Shown in pieces: positions 52,428 through 61,515 of a DNA stretch of 64,000 nt. A program made the position numbers and the translations under genes. The stretch comes from Cohnella thailandensis (GTDB lineage Bacteria > Bacillota > Bacilli > Paenibacillales > Paenibacillaceae): assembly GCF_014212135.1 (NCBI RefSeq), contig NZ_JACJVQ010000013.1, positions 186,001 through 250,000 of the forward strand, given 5' to 3'. Numbering within the stretch: position 1 is the first letter of the stretch; every line of letters begins with the position of its first letter. Under the pieces are notes generated by a model that saw only the letters and a list, made by a program, of their open reading frames with translations, did no database searches and was not told the origin of the DNA.

Positions 52428-52556
52428 TTTACGCCTCCTCCAAAATTTTGAATAGCTTTTATTTGTTCTCAGCGTAACAGAATCGATTTCCCGGTTTGTA
52501 GAGAGGAATTCCCGAATCCTTGGGAAAAGCGTTCGGGAAAAGGGACGAGAACGGGC

Positions 52557-52604
52557 ATTGAGACGGAGGTTGAGACGGGGATTGAGACGGGGGTTGAGAA
52601 CGGA
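52557..52604. repeat. 12-bp tandem repeat, four copies
   Basis: Units RTTGAGACGGRG start at 52557, 52569, 52581 and 52593, the last with a small change (GTTGAGAACGGA). Located in the gap before the M20 peptidase terminator. No coding function is supported. Confidence 0.7.
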
Positions 52605-52614
52605 ACCGCGCGCG

Positions 52615-52672
52615 AAAAAAAACGCTCCCGGACGGAGTCGAAGGCATCGTTGCCTTCCCTCTTCCGGGAGCG
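52615..52672 (-). terminator. Rho-independent terminator after the M20 peptidase
   Basis: Stem CGCTCCCGG/CCGGGAGCG (52623-52631 and 52664-52672), with an inner AAGGCA/TGCCTT hairpin, followed on the minus strand by eight Ts. Confidence 0.88.
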
Positions 52673-52685
52673 ATTGCTTCCTTCT

Positions 52686-53813
52686 TTATTTGACCGTTTC
52701 GCGAACGATCGCGAGGACAAGCTCGGCCGCCTTGACGAGGTCGTCGGCCTTGATCCGCTCCTTCGTCGTGTGGATATCCTTGTAGCCGACGGCCAGGTTA
52801 ACGGTAGGCACGCCCTTGCCGTTAAAGACGTTCGCGTCGCTTCCGCCTCCGGAGACGAACGGGCGTGGCGTCAGGCCAAGGCTCCCGATCGCGGCCTTCG
52901 CGATCCGGACGACCTCGTCGTCCTCCCCGAAGCCGAACGAAGGATACGCGATCCGGCTGTCGAATTCCGCTCGGGCTCCAAATTCGCCGGCCGCTTGTTC
53001 GAGCGCTTCCTTCATCGCCGCGAGCTGGCGGTCCAGCTTCTCTTGAACGATGCTCCGCGCTTCCGCTTCGAGCGTGACGAGATCGCAAACGACGTTCGTC
53101 GGGCCTCCGCCTTCTATGCGGCCGATGTTGGCGGTCGTTTCCTTGTCGATCCGTCCGAGCGGCATGCGGGCGATCGCCTTGGAGGCGACCTCGATGGCGC
53201 TGATGCCGTCTTCCGGATTGACGCCGGCGTGCGCCGAGCGGCCGTGGATCTTCATCGTGATCTTCGCTTGGGTCGGCGCCGCGATCGCGATGTCTCCGAT
53301 GCTGCCGTTGGAATCGAGCGCGAAGCCGATCTTGCCCCGAAGCCTCGACGCATCCATCGCGAGCGCTCCGAGCAATCCGGACTCTTCGCCCACCGTGATG
53401 ACGAATTGGATCGGGCCGTGCTCGATGCCGTGCTCGCGGATCTGGCGAATCGCCTCCAGCATCGCCGCGAGTCCCGCCTTGTCGTCGCTGCCGAGAATCG
53501 TCGTTCCGTCGCTTCTTATGTAGCCGTCGTCATCCAGACGAGGCTTGATTCCCTTGCCGGGAGTCACGGTGTCCATATGGGACGTGAAAAGCAGCGCCGC
53601 CGCGTTCTCCCGTCCCGGCGTCGCCGGCAGCCAAGCGAACAGATTGCCCGCCCCGTGTCCCGTCTTCTCCGCCGCGTCGTCCTCCGTCACCTCGAGTCCC
53701 AGGTCCGCGAATTTCTTTTTTAACGCCGCGCTGATCTCCTGCTCGAACCTGGTCTCGCTGTCGATCTGAACCAGCTCCATGAATTCGGCCAGCAGCCGTT
53801 CTCTTTGAATCAT
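52686..53813 (-). CDS. M20 family metallopeptidase (YqjE/PepT-like)
   Basis: 375-residue zinc peptidase. Metal ligands are seen in FTSHMDTVTPG (H78 region), LGSDDKAGL, VGEESGLLG and the final His in DIHTTKE. The middle part is the dimerisation lid (NPEDGISAIEVASKAIARM). Likely a di- or tripeptidase by family; substrate not defined. GGAGGA upstream of the ATG. Divergent from the small membrane peptide gene. Confidence 0.9.
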   Translation of the reverse strand: MIQRERLLAEFMELVQIDSETRFEQEISAALKKKFADLGLEVTEDDAAEKTGHGAGNLFAWLPATPGRENAAALLFTSHMDTVTPGKGIKPRLDDDGYIRSDGTTILGSDDKAGLAAMLEAIRQIREHGIEHGPIQFVITVGEESGLLGALAMDASRLRGKIGFALDSNGSIGDIAIAAPTQAKITMKIHGRSAHAGVNPEDGISAIEVASKAIARMPLGRIDKETTANIGRIEGGGPTNVVCDLVTLEAEARSIVQEKLDRQLAAMKEALEQAAGEFGARAEFDSRIAYPSFGFGEDDEVVRIAKAAIGSLGLTPRPFVSGGGSDANVFNGKGVPTVNLAVGYKDIHTTKERIKADDLVKAAELVLAIVRETVK

Positions 53814-53892
53814 GGGTTTTCCTCCTCCGTTCGGATACGGTACAATAGGGTATGGCAGTCGCTCTCATTCTCAAGGAGAAAGGATCGAAATC

Positions 53893-53988
53893 ATGAACAA
53901 CAGACGTTGGTTTAAAGTCGTCGTCTACCTGATGCTCTTCGCCATTATCGCTTCTGCGGTGCTAGGCGCGATCGGATCTCTGATGTAA
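53893..53988 (+). CDS. Prli42-like stressosome membrane miniprotein
   Basis: 31-residue single-pass protein: a basic head (NNRRWFK) and one helix (VVVYLMLFAIIASAVLGAI). Its layout and the VVYLML core resemble Prli42, which in Listeria anchors the stressosome. A site AAAGGA lies 8 nt before the ATG. Its last 44 nt overlap the 3' end of lipB on the other strand. The call is by resemblance alone. Confidence 0.68.
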   Translation: MNNRRWFKVVVYLMLFAIIASAVLGAIGSLM

Positions 53989-54658
53989 CCGCCGAATCGT
54001 AGCCGAAGACACGGACAACATGCGGCAGCAGCTGCTGCCCGATCCGTTCCACCTCCAGAGTCCGGCCCGTCAGCGATTCCAGCGAAGTGACTCCGTACTC
54101 GGAGATGCCGCACGGAATAATGCCTTGGAAGCCTTCCTGCTCCACTTCTTTCTTCACGTTAAAGGCGAAGCCGTGGCTCGTGACGAACCCGCGGCTGTTC
54201 CGGGCCCGGTTGAATTTGACTCCGATCGCGGCGATCTTCCGGTCTCCTACCCAGACGCCGGTATACTCCGGCTTTCTTCCTCCTTCGATCCCGTACTCCG
54301 CCAGCAGGCCGATAATCGCCTCTTCCAATGTTCGCAAATAAGCGTGCAGGTCGAGCCCTTCCGCGGCCAGGTAGATAAGAGGATAGCCGACCAATTGACC
54401 CGGCCCGTGATAGGTAATGTCTCCTCCGCGGTCGATCTGGTAAACCTGAATTCCTCTTCGCTTCAGCTCTTCTTCTCCGTAAAGCAAATGTTCCGGATGC
54501 TTATCCGTTCCGATCGTATAGGTAGGCGGATGCTCAAGCATCAGCAAGGTATCCCCTTGGCTGCCTTGATCGATCGCGGCCACGATGCCCTTCTGCAGCT
54601 CCCACGCTTCTTGATAATCGATGCGGGATAAATACTCCGTCGTCAGTTCACGGCTCAT
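53945..54658 (-). CDS. lipB: Octanoyl-[acyl carrier protein] transferase LipB
   Basis: Moves octanoyl from ACP to a lipoyl-domain lysine, the first step of lipoate assembly. 237 residues. Motifs: RGGDITYHGPGQLVGYPL at 71-88 region, KIAAIGVKFNR (catalytic Lys) and SHGFAFNV, and the acyl Cys in IIPCGI near 169. The ATG at 54658 has GAGGAGG 7 nt upstream. Encoded next to the E2 enzyme whose lipoyl domain it serves. Confidence 0.94.
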   Translation of the reverse strand: MSRELTTEYLSRIDYQEAWELQKGIVAAIDQGSQGDTLLMLEHPPTYTIGTDKHPEHLLYGEEELKRRGIQVYQIDRGGDITYHGPGQLVGYPLIYLAAEGLDLHAYLRTLEEAIIGLLAEYGIEGGRKPEYTGVWVGDRKIAAIGVKFNRARNSRGFVTSHGFAFNVKKEVEQEGFQGIIPCGISEYGVTSLESLTGRTLEVERIGQQLLPHVVRVFGYDSAVTSEIRSRLAPQKR

Positions 54659-54685
54659 GCGTCTGCCTCCTCTGTTCCATGCCAT

Positions 54686-54809
54686 TCCAAGACTCTTCTT
54701 ATTCTAGCGCATCCGGTTCCCCGTCTCAACGAGGCGGAGCGGCGGGGCCGCAACGGACAAGGACCGTCCCCTCCGAGACGAATCGGCGGAACGGCCCTTG
54801 CTGCGAGGC
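54686..54809. other. Short intergenic region between bkdB and lipB
   Basis: 124 nt, GC-rich. No clear terminator; the lipB promoter or read-through from bkdB could supply expression. Confidence 0.4.
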
Positions 54810-56198
54810 TTAATAGACCTTCGTATCCATGTTGTAGCTTTCCAGGTTCTCCTTCACTCTCTGAAGGAAGCGACCGCAGATGACGCCGTCGAGAATGCGG
54901 TGGTCGAGCGACAGGCAGATGTTGACCATGGAGCGGACGCCGATCATGTCGTTGATGACGACCGGCTTCTTCACGATCGATTCGAACGTCATGATCGCCG
55001 CCTGCGGGTAGTTGATGATCGGCTGGGACAGGATGGAGCCGAAGGCGCCCGTGTTGTTCACGGTAAACGTTCCGCCCTGCAGGTCGTTCAGCTTGATCTT
55101 GCCGTCCCGCGTTCTTCTCGCCAGATCGTTGATCTCGTGCGCGAGACCGGCGATGTTCTTCTGATCCGCGTTCCGGATGACCGGCGTAATGACGGAGTCT
55201 TCCGTCCCTACGGCCAGCGACAGATTGATATCGCGCTTCACGATGATCTTGTCCGTCGCCCAGACGGAATTCATGATCGGGTAATCCTTGATAGCGTTGA
55301 CCGTCGCCTTGCACAGGAACGGCATGTAGGTCAGGTTGATGCCTTCGCGCTTCTTGAATTCGTCCTTCAGGCTGTTGCGAAGAAGCACGAGGTTGGTCAC
55401 GTCCACCTCGATCATCATCCAGCCGTGGGGAATCTCGCTGACGCTCTGGCGCATCTTCGTCGCGATCGAATTGCGAACCGGGGTGACGTCGATAAAGTAT
55501 TCTCCGCGGCCTGGCAATTCGTGCCCTTCCACCTCGATGGTCGGAATCCGCGGCTCCTCGGTCAGATGCAGCCCCGTCGAACGGACCGGAACCCGCGGAT
55601 CCATCGGCGACTTCGGCGCTTCTTTCTTCGGAGCTTCGGGCGCGGGAGCCGAGACGGCGGCGGCGAAGCCCGCCGTTCCGTTCTGCGCGGCGTCGAGCAC
55701 GTCCTTGCGGGTGATGCGGCCGCCCATCCCGGTGCCGACGACGCGGCTCAGGTCGATGCTGTGCTCGGCGGCGAGCTTCTGCACGGCCGGGGAATACCGG
55801 TGGCGCATCGGCGCGTTCGGGTCGAACGCGGCCGGCAGCAGGGGCGCCGCGGGACGCGCATCGCCCGCTCGGCTCTCGGTGCCGCTACCGGCCGCCGCAG
55901 CCGCCAAAGGCTTGTCGGCCGGTTCGTTTGCCGCGCTTGCGCCGGCAGCCGCCTCCGTCTCGATCAAGCACACCGGAGTGCCGACATCGACCGTCTCCCC
56001 CGGTCCCACGAGAATTTTGACCAGGACGCCTTTGGCCGTCGACGGCAGCTCCGCGTTCACTTTATCGGTAATGAGATCGCATAAGGGCTCGTACATGTCC
56101 ACTTCTTCGCCGACTTGCTTCAGCCAACGATCTATCGTTGCGGAGACGAGAGACTCCGCCAATTGCGGCATTATGATCTCAACGACTTGCTTGGGCAT
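54810..56198 (-). CDS. bkdB: Branched-chain 2-oxoacid dehydrogenase E2
   Basis: Dihydrolipoamide acyltransferase, 462 residues. Lipoyl domain with the modified Lys in LITDKVNAE at about 43, an Ala/Pro-rich linker, a peripheral-subunit-binding domain (SPAVQKLAAEHSIDLSRVVGTG) and the catalytic domain with SLDHRILDGV (DHRxxDG). The ATG at 56198 has AAGGAG 9 nt upstream. Last gene of lpdV-bkdAA-bkdAB-bkdB, making branched acyl-CoA for iso/anteiso fatty acids. Pyruvate as a substrate is not excluded. Confidence 0.9.
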   Translation of the reverse strand: MPKQVVEIIMPQLAESLVSATIDRWLKQVGEEVDMYEPLCDLITDKVNAELPSTAKGVLVKILVGPGETVDVGTPVCLIETEAAAGASAANEPADKPLAAAAAGSGTESRAGDARPAAPLLPAAFDPNAPMRHRYSPAVQKLAAEHSIDLSRVVGTGMGGRITRKDVLDAAQNGTAGFAAAVSAPAPEAPKKEAPKSPMDPRVPVRSTGLHLTEEPRIPTIEVEGHELPGRGEYFIDVTPVRNSIATKMRQSVSEIPHGWMMIEVDVTNLVLLRNSLKDEFKKREGINLTYMPFLCKATVNAIKDYPIMNSVWATDKIIVKRDINLSLAVGTEDSVITPVIRNADQKNIAGLAHEINDLARRTRDGKIKLNDLQGGTFTVNNTGAFGSILSQPIINYPQAAIMTFESIVKKPVVINDMIGVRSMVNICLSLDHRILDGVICGRFLQRVKENLESYNMDTKVY

Positions 56199-56290
56199 CG
56201 AACACAATCTCCTTCCGAAGGACCTGGCCGGTTATTCCGGCCGTCCCGAACCCATCGGTTCTGCTCTATTCGCTTGGCCGGCTCGCTTGC

Positions 56291-57277
56291 TTAGAAGCGG
56301 GCCAGATCCAGCATGGCTGCTTTCAACTTGTCCTTGTTCAGCAGGTAGTGCTTCTCTCCGGGCGGGTTGATCGGCATCGCCGGCACGTCCGGACCGCAGA
56401 GACGGCGAATCGGAGCATCCAAGTCGTAAAGCAGCTCTTCCGAGATGATCGCCGCGACCTCCGCGCCGACTCCTCCCGTCTTGTTGTCTTCATGGACGAT
56501 GAGCACTTTGCCGGTGCGGGAGACGGCTTCCAGGATGCCTTCCCTGTCGAGCGGCTGAATCGTTCTAAGGTCTAGAATATGAGCCTCGATGCCCTCCTCG
56601 CGCGACAGCTCCTCCGCCGCCTGCATCGCGAAGTGCAGCGGCATGCTGTATCCGATGACGGTAATGTCGTCGCCTTCGCGCATCACCTTGGACTTGCCGA
56701 TCGGCACGGTATAGTCGCCTTCCGGCACTTCGTCGCTGATCAGGCGGTAGCACTTCTTGTTCTCGAAGAAAAGGACCGGGTCCGGATCGCGGATCGCCGA
56801 CAGCAGAAGTCCCTTGGCGTCATAGGCCGTGGACGGAGCGACGATCTTGAGCCCCGGGGTGCCGAAGAACACCGATTCCGGGCATTGGGAATGGTACAGC
56901 CCGCCGAAGATCCCTCCGCCGATCGGGGCGCGAATGACGACCGGGCAGTCCCAATCGTTGTTGGAGCGATAGCGGATCTTGGCCGCCTCGCTGATGATCT
57001 GGTTCGTGGCGGGGAACATGAAGTCCGAATACTGCATCTCGGCGATCGGGCGCATGCCCGCCATCGCCGCTCCGATGGCGACGCCCGCGATCGCGGATTC
57101 CGCCAGCGGCGTATCCAGAGAGCGAAGCTCCCCGAACTGCTGCTGCAGCCCCTTCGTCGTGCCGAACACGCCGCCCTTCAGACCGACGTCCTCGCCCATC
57201 ACGAACACCCGGCTGTCCCGTTCCATCTCGTCCTTCATCGCCGTGCGGATCGCTTCGATGTATTCCATGACCGGCAT
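56291..57277 (-). CDS. bkdAB: Branched-chain 2-oxoacid dehydrogenase E1 beta
   Basis: 328 residues. Transketolase-like pyrimidine-binding domain with GEDVGLKGGVFGTTKGL at about 27-43, followed by the C-terminal domain with VHEDNKTGGVGAEVAAII. GGAAGGA 9 nt before the ATG at 57277. It starts one nt after the E1 alpha stop. Forms the alpha2beta2 E1 that decarboxylates 2-oxoisovalerate and relatives. Confidence 0.94.
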   Translation of the reverse strand: MPVMEYIEAIRTAMKDEMERDSRVFVMGEDVGLKGGVFGTTKGLQQQFGELRSLDTPLAESAIAGVAIGAAMAGMRPIAEMQYSDFMFPATNQIISEAAKIRYRSNNDWDCPVVIRAPIGGGIFGGLYHSQCPESVFFGTPGLKIVAPSTAYDAKGLLLSAIRDPDPVLFFENKKCYRLISDEVPEGDYTVPIGKSKVMREGDDITVIGYSMPLHFAMQAAEELSREEGIEAHILDLRTIQPLDREGILEAVSRTGKVLIVHEDNKTGGVGAEVAAIISEELLYDLDAPIRRLCGPDVPAMPINPPGEKHYLLNKDKLKAAMLDLARF

Positions 57278-57278
57278 C

Positions 57279-58313
57279 TTATTGTTCCTTCCCTTCTGCC
57301 GTGTTCTCCGCATAAACGTAGCGGAAGGCGTCTTCTATCGATTGGAACGGAGCGTTCTCTCCGTATTGGGTCGCCTCGTCGATCTCCTTGCGGATCCGCG
57401 CCTGCAGCTCTTGCTCTTGCTCGTCCGACCACAATCCCAGATCGGTCAGATATTGGCGGAAGGCCGGAATCGCGTCCAGCGCCTTGAAGTGGTCGACCTC
57501 TTCCTTCGTCCGGTAAACCAGATCGTTGTCGGAGGTGGAGTGCGGCGTGACGCGGTACGTCATAATCTCGATGAGCGTAGGGCCTTCTCCGGCCAGAGCG
57601 CGCTCATGCGCCTCGCGGAATACGCGGTATACCTCGAGCGGGTCGTTGCCGTCTACCCGAATGCCCGGGAAGCCGTAGCCGATCGCGCGGTCGGCGATGC
57701 GGCCGGCCGATTGCTTCGAGAACGGAACGGAGATCGCGTAGCCGTTGTTCTGGCAGACGAAGATGACGGGCAGCTTCATGACTCCGGCGAAGTTGCAGCC
57801 TTCATGGAAGTCGCCTTGGTTGCTGGAGCCTTCGCCGAAGGAGACGATGGATACCGATTGTTCTCCTCGCATCTTGGCTGCCAGGGCGAAGCCGACCGCA
57901 TGCGGGACTTGCGTGGTGACGGGACTCGAGCCGGTCACGATGCGCAGGCGCTTGCTGCCGAAGTGGCCCGGCATCTGGCGCCCCGCGCTGTTCGGATCCT
58001 CGCCCTTCGCGAAGATGGAGAGCATCAGCTCCTTGACCGTCATTCCGACGGACAGCACGAATGCGTAGTCGCGGTAGTAGGGAAGGAACCAATCCTTCTC
58101 GAGGTCCATCGCGAACGCCATGGCGACCTGGGAAGGCTCCTGCGTAATTCCGGAGATGTGGAAGTTGACTTTGCCTGCACGCTGCAGCAGCTGTCCCCGT
58201 TCGTCGAACTTGCGGGCCAGCTGCATTGTTTCGTACATGAGAACGGCTTTCTCGTCCGACAGGCCGAGCGAGGCGTGTCTGGACGCGTTCTTGACGGAAC
58301 CGGTATGGGTCAA
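57279..58313 (-). CDS. bkdAA: Branched-chain 2-oxoacid dehydrogenase E1 alpha
   Basis: 344 residues with the TPP-binding motif as GEGSSNQGDFHEGCNFAG (about 166-183; GEG for the usual GDG) and the phosphorylation-loop region YRVTPHSTSDND. Starts with TTG behind AGGAGG 8 nt away. Second gene of the operon. Confidence 0.93.
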   Translation of the reverse strand: MTHTGSVKNASRHASLGLSDEKAVLMYETMQLARKFDERGQLLQRAGKVNFHISGITQEPSQVAMAFAMDLEKDWFLPYYRDYAFVLSVGMTVKELMLSIFAKGEDPNSAGRQMPGHFGSKRLRIVTGSSPVTTQVPHAVGFALAAKMRGEQSVSIVSFGEGSSNQGDFHEGCNFAGVMKLPVIFVCQNNGYAISVPFSKQSAGRIADRAIGYGFPGIRVDGNDPLEVYRVFREAHERALAGEGPTLIEIMTYRVTPHSTSDNDLVYRTKEEVDHFKALDAIPAFRQYLTDLGLWSDEQEQELQARIRKEIDEATQYGENAPFQSIEDAFRYVYAENTAEGKEQ

Positions 58314-58474
58314 GGTGCGTACCTCCTGCTATGGGGTAGTATTATAACCTGGTCTTAATACTTGAGCTTAGTCCTTATTATACTCCGGTCTTCGCCAAAA
58401 AGAAACGTCCGAACCGAGACGATCTTTCCGTACCCGGTTTGGACGTATGTTTTGGCAGTTTTCAAGGCAGGCGC

Positions 58475-59911
58475 TCAGCCGTGCGAAGCCCCGCCGTCAA
58501 GTGCGGCCATGACTTCTTGCAGCGCTTCCGACAGCGTCGGATGGGGGTGAATCGCCGACGCGATCTCCCAAGGCACGGCGTCCAGAAGCTTGGCCAGCGA
58601 CGCTTCCGCGATCAGGTCGGTTGCGTGCGCGCCCACCAGATGGACGCCGAGCAGGTCCCCCGTTCGCTTGTCGGCTATTACTTTCGCGAAGCCTTCCGCT
58701 TCCCCGTATACAAGCGCTTTGCCGAGAATCCGGAGCGGGATCTTCGCCGTCTTCGTCTCGATGCCCTGCGAAGCCGCTTCTTCCTCCGACCATCCGATCG
58801 CCGCCGCTTCCGGCCTGGAATAGATGCATCTCGGAATGTCGCGGTCCGCCGATCTCGACGCCGCTTGCGCGCGTCCGAGCAGATGATCGACGGCCACGGC
58901 CGCCTCGTGCATGGCCGCATGCGCCAATTGAATGCCGCCGATGCAATCCCCGATCGCGTAAATATGCGGTTCACCGGTCTGAAGCGTCTTCGGGTTCACC
59001 TTCACGAAGCCTTTCTCGGTCTTCACGTCCGTGTTCTCGAACCCTTGGTTCTCGACGTTGCCTTGGCGTCCGACCGAGACCAGCATGCGCTCCGCGCTTA
59101 GCGGGACGACGCCGCCGGCTTTCTCGATATCGACTTTCACTTGATTGCCCTCCGCTTGGCAGGAGGATGGGAGCAGCTTCACTCCGGTATGGATCTCCAC
59201 TCCGCGTTTCTTGAGAGACTTGGCCAGCTCCGCCGAGATCTCCTTATCCTCCGACGGAACGAGGCGGTCGGCCGTCTCGACGAGGATCACCTTCGCGCCG
59301 AAATCGCTCAGCAAGGAAGCCCATTCCACCCCGATGACTCCGCCGCCTACGATAATGACCGAGGACGGCAACGTCGGCCATTCCAGCGCCTCGTCGCTCG
59401 TTACGACGTTGACTTCGTCGTACGGCAGTCCTTCCAATCTCCGCGGGCGGGAACCCGTCGCGATAATGACGTTGCGCGGCACGACCGTCTCCGATTCCCC
59501 GTCCGGCAGCTCGACCGCGATGGCTCCACTGCGCGGGGAGAAGATGGAAGGCCCGATAATCCGGCCCGAGCCGTGCACGACCTGAATGCGATGCTGCTTC
59601 ATCAGCGCTTGCAGCCCCCGATGGAGCTGGTCGACGATCGCCCCCTTGCGCGACATGACCCCGTCCCAAGCGACGGACACTCCTTCTTCCGGAACCGAAA
59701 CGCCGTAAGACGCGGCATTTCTAACCGTGGAGTATACTTCCGCGCTTCTAAGCAAGGACTTCGAAGGGATACACCCCCTATGCAGGCAGGTTCCGCCCAG
59801 CTTGTCCTTCTCTATGATGACGACGCTGCGGCCGGCCTGCGCGGCGCGAATCGCCGCGGTATAGCCTCCGGGTCCGCCGCCCAATACGGCAACATCAACC
59901 TCAATTGGCAT
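58475..59911 (-). CDS. lpdV: Dihydrolipoyl dehydrogenase (E3)
   Basis: 478-residue FAD enzyme. N-terminal GGGPGGYTAAIRAAQAG, redox Cys pair in GGTCLHRGCIPSK (about 40-52), NAD fold IIVGGGVIGVEWASLL and C-terminal HPHPTLSE (catalytic His-Glu). The ATG at 59911 has GGAGG 9 nt upstream. First gene of the bkd set; it reoxidises the lipoyl arm of BkdB. Confidence 0.94.
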   Translation of the reverse strand: MPIEVDVAVLGGGPGGYTAAIRAAQAGRSVVIIEKDKLGGTCLHRGCIPSKSLLRSAEVYSTVRNAASYGVSVPEEGVSVAWDGVMSRKGAIVDQLHRGLQALMKQHRIQVVHGSGRIIGPSIFSPRSGAIAVELPDGESETVVPRNVIIATGSRPRRLEGLPYDEVNVVTSDEALEWPTLPSSVIIVGGGVIGVEWASLLSDFGAKVILVETADRLVPSEDKEISAELAKSLKKRGVEIHTGVKLLPSSCQAEGNQVKVDIEKAGGVVPLSAERMLVSVGRQGNVENQGFENTDVKTEKGFVKVNPKTLQTGEPHIYAIGDCIGGIQLAHAAMHEAAVAVDHLLGRAQAASRSADRDIPRCIYSRPEAAAIGWSEEEAASQGIETKTAKIPLRILGKALVYGEAEGFAKVIADKRTGDLLGVHLVGAHATDLIAEASLAKLLDAVPWEIASAIHPHPTLSEALQEVMAALDGGASHG

Positions 59912-60078
59912 GGTAAGAATCCTCCGATCGTCATTTCCACGGGCCCATTGAACCCACACTCTCCTATTCTACCTTCTTTTGGGGCCGGGAACAAAGGCTA
60001 ACCGCGCAAAACTCTGGAGATACCGGATCGAACGCCGTACCCACGCCCCCGGAAAGCCATCGAACCTCGTTCGAATGA

Positions 60079-60107
60079 TGGACAAATGTAAAAAAACTCG
60101 TTATGAT
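60079..60107 (+). promoter_or_regulatory. Sigma-A promoter of yqzF
   Basis: TGGACA (60079-60084) and TATGAT (60102-60107), 17 nt apart, each one base from consensus. The gene starts 26 nt downstream. Confidence 0.78.
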
Positions 60108-60133
60108 AAAAGGAATGGAAGGAGGGCCGATAC

Positions 60134-60451
60134 GTGAAGCTCGTCATATCCCGCCTGATCGCCATTCTTATGTTAGTGATTCCTGGGCTTGCGGCAGCAT
60201 ATGGCTTCCTTCTCATGAAAGACGCCCTGTTCGACTACTTCGCGCAGCTCGGCGACGTCGAGCTGAATACGCCTCATTTCGAGTGGCTGCCTTTCGTACT
60301 CGGTTTTATTTTATTTTTATTGGGCGTCGGGTTTATCGGAGGATGGATCTTCTTCCGGGACCGCAAGCACAATTACGTCGCTTCCCGCTTTAGACCGAAG
60401 CGTCCGCGTCCGCCAGCTTCAAGAGGCAGCAACGGAAGCCAAGCCGAATAG
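60134..60451 (+). CDS. yqzF: DUF2627 family membrane protein (YqzF-like)
   Basis: 105-residue protein with two membrane helices (about 7-27 and 55-75) and a basic Arg/Pro-rich tail. GTG start with AAGGAGGG in front. The same family member lies beside the bkd operon in B. subtilis. Function unknown. Confidence 0.85.
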   Translation: MKLVISRLIAILMLVIPGLAAAYGFLLMKDALFDYFAQLGDVELNTPHFEWLPFVLGFILFLLGVGFIGGWIFFRDRKHNYVASRFRPKRPRPPASRGSNGSQAE

Positions 60452-60471
60452 CCGGCAATCAGGCCATTATC

Positions 60472-60511
60472 GCGAAGCCCCTTTCCGACGTCAGTCGGGG
60501 AGGGGCTTCGC
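60472..60511. terminator. Bidirectional terminator between yqzF and the AraC gene
   Basis: 11-bp perfect stem GCGAAGCCCCT/AGGGGCTTCGC with an inner GAC/GTC pairing. T-runs are modest on both sides. Confidence 0.75.
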
Positions 60512-60555
60512 CATTGTTGTATAGGAAATTACTTTCGGGGAATTTGTTGTCCGCG

Positions 60556-61440
60556 TCAGGTACCGCCGCCGTGCCTCCTCCGATAATCCGAAGGGCTGCA
60601 ATGGTATAACGCCTTAAACATTTTGCTAAAATAGCTGAAGTTGTCGAAGCCCGATTCCAAAGCGACCTCGCCCACGGTCAGATCCGATTCGCCGAGCCGG
60701 AGCGCCGCGTGCCGGAGCCGATAGTGGTTGATGTACTCGACCGGGGTTTTGCGCATGAATTCCTTAAAGACGCGGCTGAAGTGGCCTTCGCTCATGCCCG
60801 CGATCTCGGCGAGCTCCCCGACGGGCAGCCTGCGGTTGAAATGGAGCTCGATATGCGCCATCGCTCCTTTCATTCTCTCGATCGTCTTCGCGTCCTGGGA
60901 GTCCGCGCGGCTTCTCGCCTTCCATTCGCCCGACGTCCAGAATTCGGCGAGGAGAAGGTAGAGCAAGCCCTTCACTCTCATCTCCTTGGCGGGGTCTTCG
61001 GAGACCTCCATGTCGGTTATCGCCCGAAGGGATTCCAGAACGCGTCTCCCCCACTCGGAGGCAGAACCGAATGGGGTCGCGAGCGCGATGCGCCCGCGGC
61101 TGAGAGGCTGCAGAAACCTCGAGGAGATGCCGTCCTTCGGGTCGATAAGCCAATTCAAATCGAAGACGACCGCGCGGTAGGAGCATCCGGAACCGTTCAG
61201 GGGAAAAGCTCCGTGCAGCTCGCCGCCGTCGATGAACACCGCGTCGCCTGCCGCCAGCTCGTATTCGTCATAGCCGATTCGGAAAGTCGCTTGTCCATCC
61301 TCGACGAACAGGAACTCGGCCTCTTCGTGCCAGTGATTTTCCAGGATGGGTTGGCCGGCCTCTTGCCGCATTTCATAGATCCCTACCGGAAATCCGGGGG
61401 TTCCGTGGCTCCTCGTTTCACGCAAATGTCTTAAATCCAT
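60556..61440 (-). CDS. AraC family transcriptional regulator (cupin-type)
   Basis: 294-residue regulator. N-terminal cupin (ENHWHEEAEFLFVEDGQATF) that likely binds a sugar, and two HTH units (LPVGELAEIAGMSEGHFSRVF and LTVGEVALESGFDNFSYFSKMF). Divergent from the GH31 gene, which it probably activates. Confidence 0.92.
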   Translation of the reverse strand: MDLRHLRETRSHGTPGFPVGIYEMRQEAGQPILENHWHEEAEFLFVEDGQATFRIGYDEYELAAGDAVFIDGGELHGAFPLNGSGCSYRAVVFDLNWLIDPKDGISSRFLQPLSRGRIALATPFGSASEWGRRVLESLRAITDMEVSEDPAKEMRVKGLLYLLLAEFWTSGEWKARSRADSQDAKTIERMKGAMAHIELHFNRRLPVGELAEIAGMSEGHFSRVFKEFMRKTPVEYINHYRLRHAALRLGESDLTVGEVALESGFDNFSYFSKMFKALYHCSPSDYRRRHGGGT

Positions 61441-61515
61441 CCTCCGGCTCCCCGATATAGCAGAATTGTGTTAGTAAATCACGATTTTATGCAAGATAAT
61501 CATTCTAGGTGTCAT

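Noticed and set aside
52469-52720. 83-codon minus-strand frame before the M20 peptidase terminator
   Set aside because: Its sequence is made of the 12-bp repeats and runs through the terminator stem.
54798-56084. Long plus-strand frame antisense to bkdB
   Set aside because: Shadow of the GC-rich E2 gene; low-complexity Arg/Asp-rich translation with no recognisable domain.
59912-60000. Sigma-54 promoter before lpdV
   Set aside because: I looked for TGGCAC-N5-TTGC on the minus strand and found none; a TAGAAT with a poor -35 is the best alternative.
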